DNA from: Alcaligenes sp. SDU_A2
GTDB lineage: Bacteria; Pseudomonadota; Gammaproteobacteria; Burkholderiales; Burkholderiaceae_B
Assembly: GCF_038237375.1 (NCBI RefSeq)
Contig: NZ_CP151273.1
Location: 62,001-126,000, forward strand
Direction of reading: 5' to 3'
DNA: 64,000 nucleotides
In this document: positions 1-7,906 of the stretch, piece by piece
Layout of the letters: each line of letters opens with the position of its first letter
Numbering within the stretch: position 1 is the stretch's first letter
Program-made: the position numbers and the translations under genes
Notes under the pieces: model-generated
Told to the model about the DNA's origin: nothing
Seen by the model: only the letters and a program-made list of their open reading frames with translations
Database searches by the model: none

Positions 1-206
1 GCCAATTTAATCGCTGCATGACTAATACGGGTACCTGGCTCCAGCATGATGCACACTACCGAGCCAACCGGTATATGCATACGCTCGCCATTGACTTCGT
101 CAATGACCACGAATGCCCCGTCCCTAACATCAATACGCCCCATACCCACAAAGATCATGGAGTTGCGCTCTTTAATCGGGATAGGGCGTAAAGGAAGGTA
201 CGCCAT
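1..206 (-). CDS. cas1: CRISPR-associated endonuclease Cas1, type I-E (5' part only)
   Basis: The first 68 codons of Cas1, the integrase that with Cas2 inserts new spacers, run off the left edge. The translation begins MAYLPLRPIPIKERNSM and continues FVGMGRIDVRDGAFVVID and PVGSVVCIMLEPGTRISHAA, which is the characteristic N-terminal domain of the I-E Cas1 subfamily. The start ATG shares one base with the cas6e stop (TAATG at 208-204), so the two genes are translationally coupled. The catalytic Glu/His/Asp residues lie outside the window, so activity cannot be judged. Cas2 and the array are expected further left. Confidence 0.93.
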   Translation of the reverse strand, partial: MAYLPLRPIPIKERNSMIFVGMGRIDVRDGAFVVIDEVNGERMHIPVGSVVCIMLEPGTRISHAAIKL

Positions 207-853
207 TACACGGGCCGAAGAAGCATCAGGCCGCAGCCCAGGGCCTTGGCTCGCCCATACCCAAGACAATACTGCTGCCAAAAAAGATCAGGATTCTGGA
301 TCGTCAACACCCCTTGATAATCGACACTGGAAAAACGAATCGTGCCTTTCTTTTTCCGGCTTTGATGCTGCATATACCCATCCACCGCAGCAGGCATATC
401 CAAAGAGAACCCCCATTCCCGGGCTCGCCTGTCCTGCCCCAGCCAGTCCTGGGCGGCCTGTTCCATCGCAGCTTGGCACTGCTCTGGATTCAAGCCTTGC
501 TGCCTGGACCGCTGTTTGGCATGCATCAGGACATCGTGGCGCTTGTGATCAGAACACACCGTAGGATTGGCCCGCAGACTGAATGCCAACTTCTGACCAA
601 CTGCCAGACGTGGCCGAAACGCTTTGCTGCGCACCACAAACGCGGGATGAGCCGCAGGTGCCTGCTCGGACAAGACATAAAACTGCATACCACCGGGGCT
701 CATTTCCTGACGGAAAATAAACGTGCGTGCAGCCTGGTCGGTAAACAACTGCCACAACACCTGATGCTCGGCGTAAGCACCATTTCGGCTCAAAGTCTGT
801 GCGATCAACTGCCCTGCCCCACCCGGGGCCAAGCTGATCTTGGACAAATACAT
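206..853 (-). CDS. cas6e: Cas6e (CasE/Cse3) crRNA-processing endoribonuclease
   Basis: This 215-residue protein cuts the CRISPR transcript at the 3' base of each repeat hairpin, leaving an 8-nt 5' handle, and stays on the crRNA in Cascade. It starts MYLSKISL (the first ferredoxin-like strand). It carries the conserved EHQVLWQLF segment, whose His30 matches the catalytic histidine of the family, then RSKAFRP and FSLRANPT, and ends with the glycine-rich GRAKALGCGLMLL loop near the C-terminus. Its start codon directly abuts the cas5e stop. The protein would also process the CRISPR-like RNA at 5048-5128. Length and motifs look intact. Confidence 0.95.
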   Translation of the reverse strand: MYLSKISLAPGGAGQLIAQTLSRNGAYAEHQVLWQLFTDQAARTFIFRQEMSPGGMQFYVLSEQAPAAHPAFVVRSKAFRPRLAVGQKLAFSLRANPTVCSDHKRHDVLMHAKQRSRQQGLNPEQCQAAMEQAAQDWLGQDRRAREWGFSLDMPAAVDGYMQHQSRKKKGTIRFSSVDYQGVLTIQNPDLFWQQYCLGYGRAKALGCGLMLLRPV

Positions 854-1591
854 TTATGCCTCCTGCTCATCGAGCTGATAGCACACACGCTGGGAAAATT
901 GCCAGCGTGCCCGATTCAACGGCTCATCCCAAGGTGTCGTACGAACGGCATGCGACACATCGCCGCCCAACCGATCCTGATCACCCTCCCAGCTATACCG
1001 GGCCCAGCTATCCTGTTGCAGCCACCAGCCATCCTCTTTAAGAGAACGCGTCAAGGGCGCAAAAGGCTGATTCAACGCGTCTTTCAAATTGACGGCACTG
1101 CATAAGGCAGGTGCCAGCGGCAAGGCGGGCGGGCACGATTTCCGACCCAGATACAACTGAAAGACAGGCTGCCGCAATGCCTGCTGCAATTGCTCCAAGG
1201 TATAAACAGCGCCTTGGCTCAACCAGACCGCCACGACCCACAAACCGTCACAGCGATAATCCCGCTTGGATAGGATGGTCTCTGGGCTTGGGTCCGACAG
1301 TTCCGACTGGCGAGTCAGGTGCACAACCTTGCTGCGCTGCGGCGGTACCTGGGCGGTGTGATAGTCACGCAGCAAGGTGCCCGGTGCGCATTGCTTAATG
1401 CCAAAACAAACACTGCTCTGTAACGCGCTCAAGGCCGTTTCATCGTCGCGCCGGATGCCCAGAGCCGCTCCCAGCAAGCCCAGCAAGGCTGAGCGCGACG
1501 GCATACTTGCCGTCGGACGCTCCTCGCCCACAGCCGTGGTTCCCCAACTGGCGAGCGGACCATATAGACGAAAAACCAGGTATTGCTGCAT
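854..1591 (-). CDS. cas5e: Cas5e (CasD) Cascade subunit
   Basis: Cas5e caps the 5' handle of the crRNA in type I-E Cascade. The 245-residue protein opens MQQYLVFRLYGPLASWG, followed by GEERPTASMPSRSALLGLL, the family's N-terminal signature. A longer reading frame begins eight codons upstream. The ATG at 1591 is preferred because a full Shine-Dalgarno (AAGGAGGT) sits 4 bases before it and overlaps the cas7e stop codon, which implies coupling. The gene lies between cas7e and cas6e in the usual I-E order. Nothing suggests decay. Confidence 0.95.
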   Translation of the reverse strand: MQQYLVFRLYGPLASWGTTAVGEERPTASMPSRSALLGLLGAALGIRRDDETALSALQSSVCFGIKQCAPGTLLRDYHTAQVPPQRSKVVHLTRQSELSDPSPETILSKRDYRCDGLWVVAVWLSQGAVYTLEQLQQALRQPVFQLYLGRKSCPPALPLAPALCSAVNLKDALNQPFAPLTRSLKEDGWWLQQDSWARYSWEGDQDRLGGDVSHAVRTTPWDEPLNRARWQFSQRVCYQLDEQEA

Positions 1592-1601
1592 GGCCACCTC
1601 C

Positions 1602-2636
1602 TTACGCGCTTGCAAAGTCCAGCACTTCGTTCAGCGAACCTTGTCCCGCTGCGACGTTCAAGGTGCAACGCTGATCGGCGCACGCTCCATAGGCGTGATC
1701 AAAACGTTCGACCTGTTGTTCCAGGGCAGCGACCGCATCAAACAGATAGTCCTCACCATGCACAGGTTTAAGAAAAGCGACCGACAAGGATCGTGGCTGC
1801 TGAGCGCCTTTTTCAACCAGCACATAGCTGGCATAGGCGCGACTGGCAAAACTGTTTTGCTTGCCGGACGGAGCCACTTTTGTAGCCGCTTCAACCAAGG
1901 CCCGGATGGTCTGACGAGTCAGGTCTTGCTTGCCGCCCAGGCTTTCCAACAACTGGCTTTTATTGATGCAGATGTAGCTGTAAAACAAAGCCGCCGCAAA
2001 ACCCGATTCGCCGATATGGGCCGAACCGGCATCGTCCTTGCCATCGTTCAAATCGTCCACAGCGGTGAAATAATCATCTTCGACCACCACGGAATGCACA
2101 CTGATGGCATGCGCGACCTGGCAAGCCGCTTCGACGGAATATTCCGGGCTGGACGCCAGCATACGACCGAACAAAGCAATATCGACGGCGCTGTGATCAT
2201 GTTTAAGCAAGGCCAGTTCTTCTTTGCTGGGTGCGCGCTTTTCTTCTGCCAGCCGTTTGACCAGATCGCGGGCCGCTTTCTGCTCTGCAGGGCTGATATG
2301 AGCCAACTGCTCAATTTCCAAAGAGTCTTTTTTTCCTTTGCCAAACACGGCTGCAATTGAAGCGGCCCATTCGCGCGCCTGCTTATCCGCTATGCCCGCA
2401 TCAACTAACTGTTGATGAATTTCCAGGCCAAAACGCTTGGTACGCGTACCCAAATGGCCTGCCAATGCTTGCTGGAACAGCTCCGAGACACGCCAGTGAC
2501 GTTTCAAGCTTTGCGAGCTAATACGCAAACGTTCCGTACCGCCCATCAAGGCTGTCTTGGGACGCCCGAGATCATCTCGGTTCAAATTGGCAGGAGGGTA
2601 AGAGGTCAACAGATGCAGCTGAATAAATTCACTCAC
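1602..2636 (-). CDS. cas7e: Cas7e (CasC/Cse4) Cascade backbone subunit
   Basis: Six copies of Cas7e normally form the Cascade backbone along the spacer; the backbone flips out every sixth guide base, which matters for the guide at 5078. Early conserved blocks are QLHLLTSYPPANLNRDD and RISSQSLKR. A thumb-region block FTAVDDL..GSAHIGESGF lies near residue 205. A longer frame exists upstream, but family alignment places the start at the GTG at 2636 (VSEFIQLHLL), preceded by AAGG. That gives 344 residues, close to E. coli CasC (363). The gap to the cse2 stop is 38 bases. Confidence 0.94.
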   Translation of the reverse strand: MSEFIQLHLLTSYPPANLNRDDLGRPKTALMGGTERLRISSQSLKRHWRVSELFQQALAGHLGTRTKRFGLEIHQQLVDAGIADKQAREWAASIAAVFGKGKKDSLEIEQLAHISPAEQKAARDLVKRLAEEKRAPSKEELALLKHDHSAVDIALFGRMLASSPEYSVEAACQVAHAISVHSVVVEDDYFTAVDDLNDGKDDAGSAHIGESGFAAALFYSYICINKSQLLESLGGKQDLTRQTIRALVEAATKVAPSGKQNSFASRAYASYVLVEKGAQQPRSLSVAFLKPVHGEDYLFDAVAALEQQVERFDHAYGACADQRCTLNVAAGQGSLNEVLDFASA

Positions 2637-2674
2637 GTCATTACCTTTTTCAAAAAAATCATCTTCCGATTTGC

Positions 2675-3247
2675 TTATTTCTTGGCGGCTGCAGCAGCCC
2701 GGAAATAATCCGTAGCCCACCGCACCACGACCCGCTGGTCTGTTCGGCCTGGACGCAGACGGCGCTTTTCATCAAACCATTTCACAATGTCTGCGGCGAC
2801 CGCTTCCACAGGCAGGGTATGCCCAAGCTGCTGTGCCAGCCGACGCAGCTGACGCAATAAATCGTTAGGGCTGCGAACGTGCAGCAACTTATAAAAACGC
2901 TGTTCGCTAACCAGTGGTTTGCCCGAGGATTTATCCTTGTCGACCTTTCCGGCCGCCCCCCCGACCGAGGAGCCGCCATTAACGGCCACATAGGCCAAAA
3001 CACCCGCAATGACAGCCAGGCACTCCACATCCAGATCCGCATCCGGTTCCTGAGCATCCGCCACACTGAACCACAAGGCCCTGAACCCTTCGGTCAGCAC
3101 AATGTCGTCCACCGCGGCGCAACGCTTCAGTTCGGCCCGATATCGTGTCGGCGCTGGTCTGATGCCCTGCTTTTCCAGCTCATCTCGGCTTTGCACCATG
3201 CTGCACCACCAGCGCAGCGCCTTTTCCTGTACCGTTTTGCTATTCAT
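2675..3247 (-). CDS. casB: Cse2 (CasB) small Cascade subunit
   Basis: Cse2 is the dimeric small subunit that holds the displaced non-target strand in the I-E R-loop. The 190-residue, mostly helical protein has the family features: a conserved WW near the start (ALRWWCSMV), an Arg/Lys-rich stretch ending in APTRYRAELKRCA, and a C-terminal GRTDQRVVVRWATDYFRA segment. The start overlaps the cse1 stop by 8 bases. The rest of the sequence is poorly conserved, as is normal for Cse2, so the call rests on position plus these short motifs. Confidence 0.9.
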   Translation of the reverse strand: MNSKTVQEKALRWWCSMVQSRDELEKQGIRPAPTRYRAELKRCAAVDDIVLTEGFRALWFSVADAQEPDADLDVECLAVIAGVLAYVAVNGGSSVGGAAGKVDKDKSSGKPLVSEQRFYKLLHVRSPNDLLRQLRRLAQQLGHTLPVEAVAADIVKWFDEKRRLRPGRTDQRVVVRWATDYFRAAAAAKK

Positions 3248-4844
3248 GCGCCACGCTCTCCTGCTGTGCCGTTTGTTGAATCTGATACGCTGATTTAAAG
3301 GCTTTCACCTCCTTGCCAACCTGTAGCCAGCCCTGCAGATGACGCCGGGCCTGCATACGCTTGCTCATGGAGCGCACATCGCCCAGCTCTGTAAATGCGT
3401 ACTGATCGAAAATTCTCAAAGCCGTCTCCCGCAAGATGCGCAACCACTGTTCTGCTGGCGCGCTGTTCAGCACCTGTCCGTCGCTATGAACGATGCTCCT
3501 GACCACATCAAAAAAATCGGATTCCGTGCTCTGCCAAAAGCTGACATCCACAAAGGACATATCGCCCTTAGCCTCGCCAGGACTTTCGAACCAGGCTGCC
3601 TTGATCTTGCTGCGGCAGTGCCATAGCGCCAGGTTGGCCAACTCCTGCAGTTCCTTGATGACGATAAGAATGGATGTTTGCTGCTCGGAGGACACCGCAA
3701 ACACCGGCATGGAAGCCGCATGCCAGCCACGCGCCTTCATATTGTCCATGTCGTACCCCGACACCCATAGCTGAGGCACAATGCGCCCGCGTTGCTCCAG
3801 GCCCCTACGCGCAGAGTCGTACTGCACGACATTTCTGGGACAACGCTGCCCATGCTGATGGCTGCTGATGGTCAGCACATCCCAGATCTTGTAGTTCAGA
3901 CCGCCGGGCTGCCCCTTTAAAGACAACTCAGGTGAATCCGGCTTTTTAGGGTCCCACCGATAAGGCGTCAAAGGATGATCCCAGTTACCGGCATAATTGA
4001 TTCCGTAGTTTTGTGTTTTGTAACTACGTACGGACTGGTCGGTGTCGACACCACTGATGGCACATACGGCAGCACGATCCTCCACAATCAGACGAATGCG
4101 ACGCGGCATGGACCAGTACATCTGCAAGGGATGTACATCGTGCGCATACACTTCAGTACCCGGCTGCTCACTTTGCCGAGTCGGGGCCAGCCACGGAAAA
4201 ACCATCCCGCTGCGCAGATCCGGCTCGTCGTAGGGCCAAAGATCCTTGTGTATCACGTTGAACCACAACTTTTGCCAGAGTGATGCCTGCGGGTCCTCGG
4301 GCAAGACCAGCACCGTCAGCGGCCCGCCCCCGCGCAAACCGACACGATGACCCGCGCCGCCTGCCGGCGCATTCACCTGCAACGTCCACAGCGCCAAGGC
4401 AGCCATGCCTGGCGACATGACCGCACCGACACCCCGCTTGATGAAGTGGTCGGTATTTTTCTTGATGGTGTTTTCGCCGGGCGCATCGATTAAAAGACCT
4501 GAGACCGGCACAGGCTTATTTGCTTCCAACAAATCAAAATCCTGCATGAAACACGGCCCGGAACCACTTATTTGAAAAGCATGTCCGATTCGTGCCAAAC
4601 GTTGGGCCAAAGCAGCCTCGGAAGGGACGTCATAAAACCAATCAATCCATTCTTCTTCGTCGTCCGGCTGCATGGCTGTCTGCAAAATGGCAATCAGCAG
4701 GACATAGGCGGCACTGGCGAAATCCTCGCGCGGCAAGGCCAGATCCACAATATCGTCACGAACCATCGCCGTCACCGGCAGGACTTGAGTAGAGCCGTCC
4801 CGGAGCCGGAACGGCAGCCAGGGGTCGGTCAGTAAATTTTGCAT
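3240..4844 (-). CDS. casA: Cse1 (CasA/Cas8e) large Cascade subunit
   Basis: Cse1 recognises the PAM and recruits Cas3. The 534-residue protein begins MQNLLTDPWLPFRLRDGST, the family N-terminus. It includes FMQDFDLLEANKPVPVSGLLIDAPGENTIKK-type segments near residue 100, which form the loop region contacting the PAM. GGAG lies 8-11 bases before the ATG. It is the first gene of the Cascade operon. Its promoter (-10 at 4875-4880, -35 at 4899-4904, minus strand) overlaps a probable Cascade target site (4903-4937), so the operon is probably self-repressed through the RNA at 5048-5128. Confidence 0.95.
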   Translation of the reverse strand: MQNLLTDPWLPFRLRDGSTQVLPVTAMVRDDIVDLALPREDFASAAYVLLIAILQTAMQPDDEEEWIDWFYDVPSEAALAQRLARIGHAFQISGSGPCFMQDFDLLEANKPVPVSGLLIDAPGENTIKKNTDHFIKRGVGAVMSPGMAALALWTLQVNAPAGGAGHRVGLRGGGPLTVLVLPEDPQASLWQKLWFNVIHKDLWPYDEPDLRSGMVFPWLAPTRQSEQPGTEVYAHDVHPLQMYWSMPRRIRLIVEDRAAVCAISGVDTDQSVRSYKTQNYGINYAGNWDHPLTPYRWDPKKPDSPELSLKGQPGGLNYKIWDVLTISSHQHGQRCPRNVVQYDSARRGLEQRGRIVPQLWVSGYDMDNMKARGWHAASMPVFAVSSEQQTSILIVIKELQELANLALWHCRSKIKAAWFESPGEAKGDMSFVDVSFWQSTESDFFDVVRSIVHSDGQVLNSAPAEQWLRILRETALRIFDQYAFTELGDVRSMSKRMQARRHLQGWLQVGKEVKAFKSAYQIQQTAQQESVAHE

Positions 4845-4874
4845 TTCAGGACTCCACGGAATGGATACGTGCTC

Positions 4875-4904
4875 ATCATATTCGATTCAAAAAAAAATTA
4901 ACAA
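4875..4904 (-). promoter_or_regulatory. Predicted promoter of the cse1-cas1 (Cascade) operon
   Basis: Read on the minus strand, TTGTTA (4904-4899) and TATGAT (4880-4875) are separated by 18 bases. The expected transcription start is near 4868, about 24 bases before the cse1 ATG. The spacer contains a run of nine Ts. The AAG motif at 4903-4905 (plus strand) overlaps the -35 box. Predicted by eye only. Confidence 0.6.
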
Positions 4905-4937
4905 GCTGAAAGCTAGTCCATTAAACCACAAAAAGAA
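4903..4937 (+). promoter_or_regulatory. Predicted Cascade/CreR target: AAG PAM plus partial protospacer over the cas promoter
   Basis: AAG at 4903-4905 is a classic type I-E PAM. The bases after it (4906 on) read CTGAAAGCTAGTCC, against CTGAAGGCTAGCCC at the start of the guide at 5078. That is 12 of 14 identical, with mismatches at positions 6 and 12, the guide positions that Cascade flips out. Similarity fades after position 14, so binding without efficient Cas3 cleavage is expected. The site covers the -35 box of the cse1 promoter and the DNA just upstream. The right end assumes a full 32-base footprint. Confidence 0.8.
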
Positions 4938-5037
4938 CATGACCATCTCAGACTATCGATGTCCGCACACCAATACCAACAAGCGGCCTTACTCGCCCCC
5001 ATTGCCAAGCGTTACAAGCGAACCATTTTTGAGTCTG

Positions 5038-5043
5038 TACAAT
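5038..5043 (+). promoter_or_regulatory. Candidate -10 element for the CRISPR-like RNA
   Basis: TACAAT at 5038-5043 would start transcription near 5050, almost exactly at the first repeat. The best -35 is TTACAA (5012-5017) at a poor 20-base spacing, so the promoter is probably weak or activator-assisted. This is inference from sequence only. Confidence 0.45.
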
Positions 5044-5047
5044 GCCG

Positions 5048-5128
5048 CTGTTCTCCCGCTTTTCTGGAGATCTACCGCTGAAGGCTAGCCCTTCACCTCC
5101 CGTTCCCCGCTTCGGCGGGGATTTTTTC
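5048..5128 (+). ncRNA. creR: CreR-like Cas-regulating RNA: degenerate two-repeat mini-CRISPR
   Basis: Two CRISPR-repeat-like units flank a 22-base spacer. Unit 1 (5048-5077) reads TGTTC-TCCCGC, TTTT, CTGGAGAT, CTACCG; it keeps a short CTCC/GGAG stem and an 8-base handle ATCTACCG (canonical E. coli handle ATAAACCG). Unit 2 (5100-5128) reads GTTCCCCGC-TTCG-GCGGGGAT, identical to the E. coli I-E repeat core outside the 4-base loop. The spacer (5078-5099) starts CTGAAGGCTAGCCC and nearly matches a PAM-flanked site over the cse1 promoter (4903-4937). Cas6e processing would give a crRNA-like guide directing Cascade to its own promoter. Families of such RNAs (CreR) are known for types I-B, I-E and V-A. 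The RNA is antisense to the last codons of cas3. Symbol given by analogy. Confidence 0.82.
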
Positions 5129-7861
5129 GTACACACCCAATTCCGCGTCGTAAGCAATGGTGCCATCCTGATCGACGACCCAAGGATGCAGAAACTGCAA
5201 CTTGCGATGTTGCTGCGTCAAGGCATCCCAATGCGACTGCTCGGCATCTGATAGTGGCGGCAGACGGCTGGCGTACCGTTTCTGGGGCAGCCGCACGGTA
5301 CTTAGCTCCCAGGCAAAACGATCGTCCTGGACCCACGGCACCAAGCCGTACTCCGAATGGCGCAGCAACACGACATTGGCGACGTCCACATCGCTGTAGC
5401 GCGTGCTGATATCCAGCTCGTCCTCGTACCAGTTTTGACGCCCTTGCATGGAATAGCCTTGCTCCCACTTTAGGGCGTTAGAGCGGGCCGACGCGGCCAT
5501 GCTGCGGTCTTTCCCTTCCACACGCTGCTCTTCCTGGCGCAAGGACTCGGGGATCGCGTCATCCGCCTGCTCCCCATAGACAGCTTCGATCAACTCCCGC
5601 GCCTGTTCAGGCAGGCTCCAGCCACCCAGCTCACGCAGCTTGCGCATACCTAGCCACAAGCGCCCCGGCGAACGGTACACGGCCTGCGTGCCGCCAAAGT
5701 CCGCTTTTTTCAACCAGTCATGAAGGGGTTCATCCTGCCAGGGCGGCGCATGCACCCACAAAATAGGGGTGCCCCGCGCATCCGCTTGCCCCGGAGCCTG
5801 TCGGTTGCCCTGTGTATCGCGCGCATGACGATGTAGACGCCCCGCCCGCTGGATTAAGTCGTCGATCAGGCAAAGATCGCTGATCATGACATCGGCATCC
5901 GCATCCAGACTTTCCTGAAAGACCTGGGTGGTAATCAGCACACGCCCGGCGCGTTGCGACGCCCCCGCACTCTTGCCGAAATGCTGCAGCACCTCGGTCT
6001 CGATTCGTTGCCGATCCGCCATGACAAAACGACTATGGAATAACTGACACCTGGCCGGATGCCGCACCTGGCCGCGCACAGCCCGATACGCCTCGATCGC
6101 TTCGGCTACGGTATTGCGCACCCACACCACGCAGCGCCCCTGCTCCACAGCATCCACCACTACATCAAGGCAAGTGTCCACACTCTGCAAGAATTGAACG
6201 TCGACCCGACGCTCAGACCCCGCCCGGGATGCCAAAGTGTGCTCCTGCACACGTTCGCCTCTGAACATATTGACGGAAGTCGCCAAAGGAAATGCCTGGT
6301 TGCGCAGTGAATAAGGCTCCGTCTGCATGGCGTTCAGCCAGATATTCACCAAGCGCTGGCGCTGTGCCAGCGGCAAGGTGGCCGTCAACAAAACCGCCGA
6401 CCCGCCTTGATGCACATGCATGGTCAACAAGCTCTCCAGCAACTCGAACATATAGGCGTCGGCGGCATGGATTTCGTCAAACACCAGCACTTTGCGGCTC
6501 AAGCCTAGCAGGCGCAACGATTGATGTTTGCGCGGCAAAGCCGCTAACAAGGCCTGATCAATCGTGCCTACCCCTACCGGAGCCAATAAGGCTTTTTTGC
6601 GGGAATCGCCCAGCCACTGATTGCATCGTATGGTGGCCGTGTCATCTGCGCTGGCGTAAGCGCCATCTTCACGCTCCTGCTCATGCACAGCCTGCCGAAA
6701 AGCCGGATGCATGTCCCTGGCTCCGTGTGCCAACACGATACTGGGTACCGAACCATCAGGCTGACGCAACATCTGCAAGTAGTAGTCCGCCACGCGGTTA
6801 AACATGGCATTGGACGTGGCCATCGTCGGCAAGCCGAAATAAAACCCATCGGCGGCACCCGCCTGTAGCAAACGGTGCGTCAACGCCAGAGCGGCCTCGG
6901 TCTTGCCTGCACCCGTTACGTCCTCCAGGATAAATAGCTGCGGTCCGCCATCGACATCAACCGTCTGTGCCCAATCCTGCAACGGAGAGGGCGCAAAACG
7001 AAAATGATGCTCTATGGATCGAAAGGCGGACACGGCAGGCACAGCGTCCAATTCTGCCTGTTGCAGCGCCTTTTCCGCCTTGCCCAGGGCCTGCTCCCAG
7101 TATTGCGGCAAGGAAAGCGCACTGGATTGATACGGGAAAAATTCGCGATTAGACCCCAGCCAATCGGCCAGCACCACGATTCCGGCTAAGGGCCAGCTTA
7201 GTTGCCGGGCGCGATCCTTCAGGCTCTTGTCGGTTAATACAGACGCTGACAAGGTAGTCGGCAAGATATGGTCGATCTGCGCGATATCGTTCAGAAACGC
7301 TCGGGCAGCAGAAATGTCGTGCGCGTGCGTGTATTTTTTTTCCAGTATTTCAATGTTCATGGTGTCCACGGGACGGCCGTGATGACCCAAGGAACATTCC
7401 ATTAAAATACTTAAGAAATTTGTCGCCTTATTTTTTTCACGCGGCGTTAACTCGTCCCAATCCCAACACCAACTCAGAAAATCCTCTTTCAGATAATTCC
7501 AGAAACATAAACCGAGTCTGTCATGATGCGCGGTTTGTGCATCGTATGGATATGGGGACTGGCCGGACCACAAGCGCGGATCCGCACGGCTATTAAGACC
7601 TTGAAATGCCGAGGCAAACTTGCCCAGATCATGCAGCATGACAAGGATGACAATCAGGCGAAGAAAATCCTCCTGATCCAGCCCCAGGAAATCGGCCATG
7701 TCCCGCGTCATGGTCCGCCGGTTCCGCAGGAAACAATAGGCAACGGCGGCGACATCCAAACAGTGATACGCAAGCGGATGAAACTCCACTTCCCTGGAAT
7801 CGCCCGTTTTTCGGTCCAGCTTTCCCCAATAAAGGTGATAGAGTTTTTTTTCTTCCGACAC
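5093..7861 (-). CDS. cas3: Cas3 HD nuclease-helicase, type I-E
   Basis: Cas3 is recruited by Cascade R-loops to nick and degrade target DNA. The 922-residue protein has an N-terminal HD domain (H33, H77-D78 in VMLHDLGKFA, HH at 160-161). An SF2 helicase core follows: Walker A DVTGAGKT at 314-321, DEIH at 462-465, TATLP at 493-497, and motif VI QRAGRLHRH at 671-679. All key residues are present. The start is GTG with AAGG upstream. It is a separate transcription unit from cse1, 248 bases away; the CRISPR-like RNA at 5048-5128 runs antisense into its 3' end. The last ten codons are shaped by that RNA's terminator hairpin. Confidence 0.96.
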   Translation of the reverse strand: MSEEKKLYHLYWGKLDRKTGDSREVEFHPLAYHCLDVAAVAYCFLRNRRTMTRDMADFLGLDQEDFLRLIVILVMLHDLGKFASAFQGLNSRADPRLWSGQSPYPYDAQTAHHDRLGLCFWNYLKEDFLSWCWDWDELTPREKNKATNFLSILMECSLGHHGRPVDTMNIEILEKKYTHAHDISAARAFLNDIAQIDHILPTTLSASVLTDKSLKDRARQLSWPLAGIVVLADWLGSNREFFPYQSSALSLPQYWEQALGKAEKALQQAELDAVPAVSAFRSIEHHFRFAPSPLQDWAQTVDVDGGPQLFILEDVTGAGKTEAALALTHRLLQAGAADGFYFGLPTMATSNAMFNRVADYYLQMLRQPDGSVPSIVLAHGARDMHPAFRQAVHEQEREDGAYASADDTATIRCNQWLGDSRKKALLAPVGVGTIDQALLAALPRKHQSLRLLGLSRKVLVFDEIHAADAYMFELLESLLTMHVHQGGSAVLLTATLPLAQRQRLVNIWLNAMQTEPYSLRNQAFPLATSVNMFRGERVQEHTLASRAGSERRVDVQFLQSVDTCLDVVVDAVEQGRCVVWVRNTVAEAIEAYRAVRGQVRHPARCQLFHSRFVMADRQRIETEVLQHFGKSAGASQRAGRVLITTQVFQESLDADADVMISDLCLIDDLIQRAGRLHRHARDTQGNRQAPGQADARGTPILWVHAPPWQDEPLHDWLKKADFGGTQAVYRSPGRLWLGMRKLRELGGWSLPEQARELIEAVYGEQADDAIPESLRQEEQRVEGKDRSMAASARSNALKWEQGYSMQGRQNWYEDELDISTRYSDVDVANVVLLRHSEYGLVPWVQDDRFAWELSTVRLPQKRYASRLPPLSDAEQSHWDALTQQHRKLQFLHPWVVDQDGTIAYDAELGVYEKIPAEAGNGR
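5104..5127 (+). terminator. Intrinsic terminator formed by the second CRISPR-like repeat
   Basis: A 7-bp stem (TCCCCGC/GCGGGGA) closed by a TTCG tetraloop is followed at once by six Ts (5122-5127). It is both the repeat hairpin of the CRISPR-like RNA and a textbook plus-strand terminator. On the minus strand the same bases encode the Cas3 C-terminus (KIPAEAGNGR). Confidence 0.75.
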
Positions 7862-7906
7862 GCCACGCCTTGAGAGAAAACTTTACAAGGCACATCATAT
7901 CGAAAA

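Noticed and set aside
4939-5088. A plus-strand 49-codon frame as a protein gene or toxin
   Set aside because: No good ribosome site, it runs through the first repeat unit, and the RNA features explain the conserved-looking parts.
5104-5127. An ordinary terminator for some plus-strand gene between cse1 and cas3
   Set aside because: No supported protein gene reads into it; the hairpin is better explained as the second repeat of the CRISPR-like RNA.
1-7861. A CRISPR array inside the window
   Set aside because: No run of regular 29-base repeats was seen; only the two diverged units at 5048-5128. The array is expected left of cas1, outside the window.
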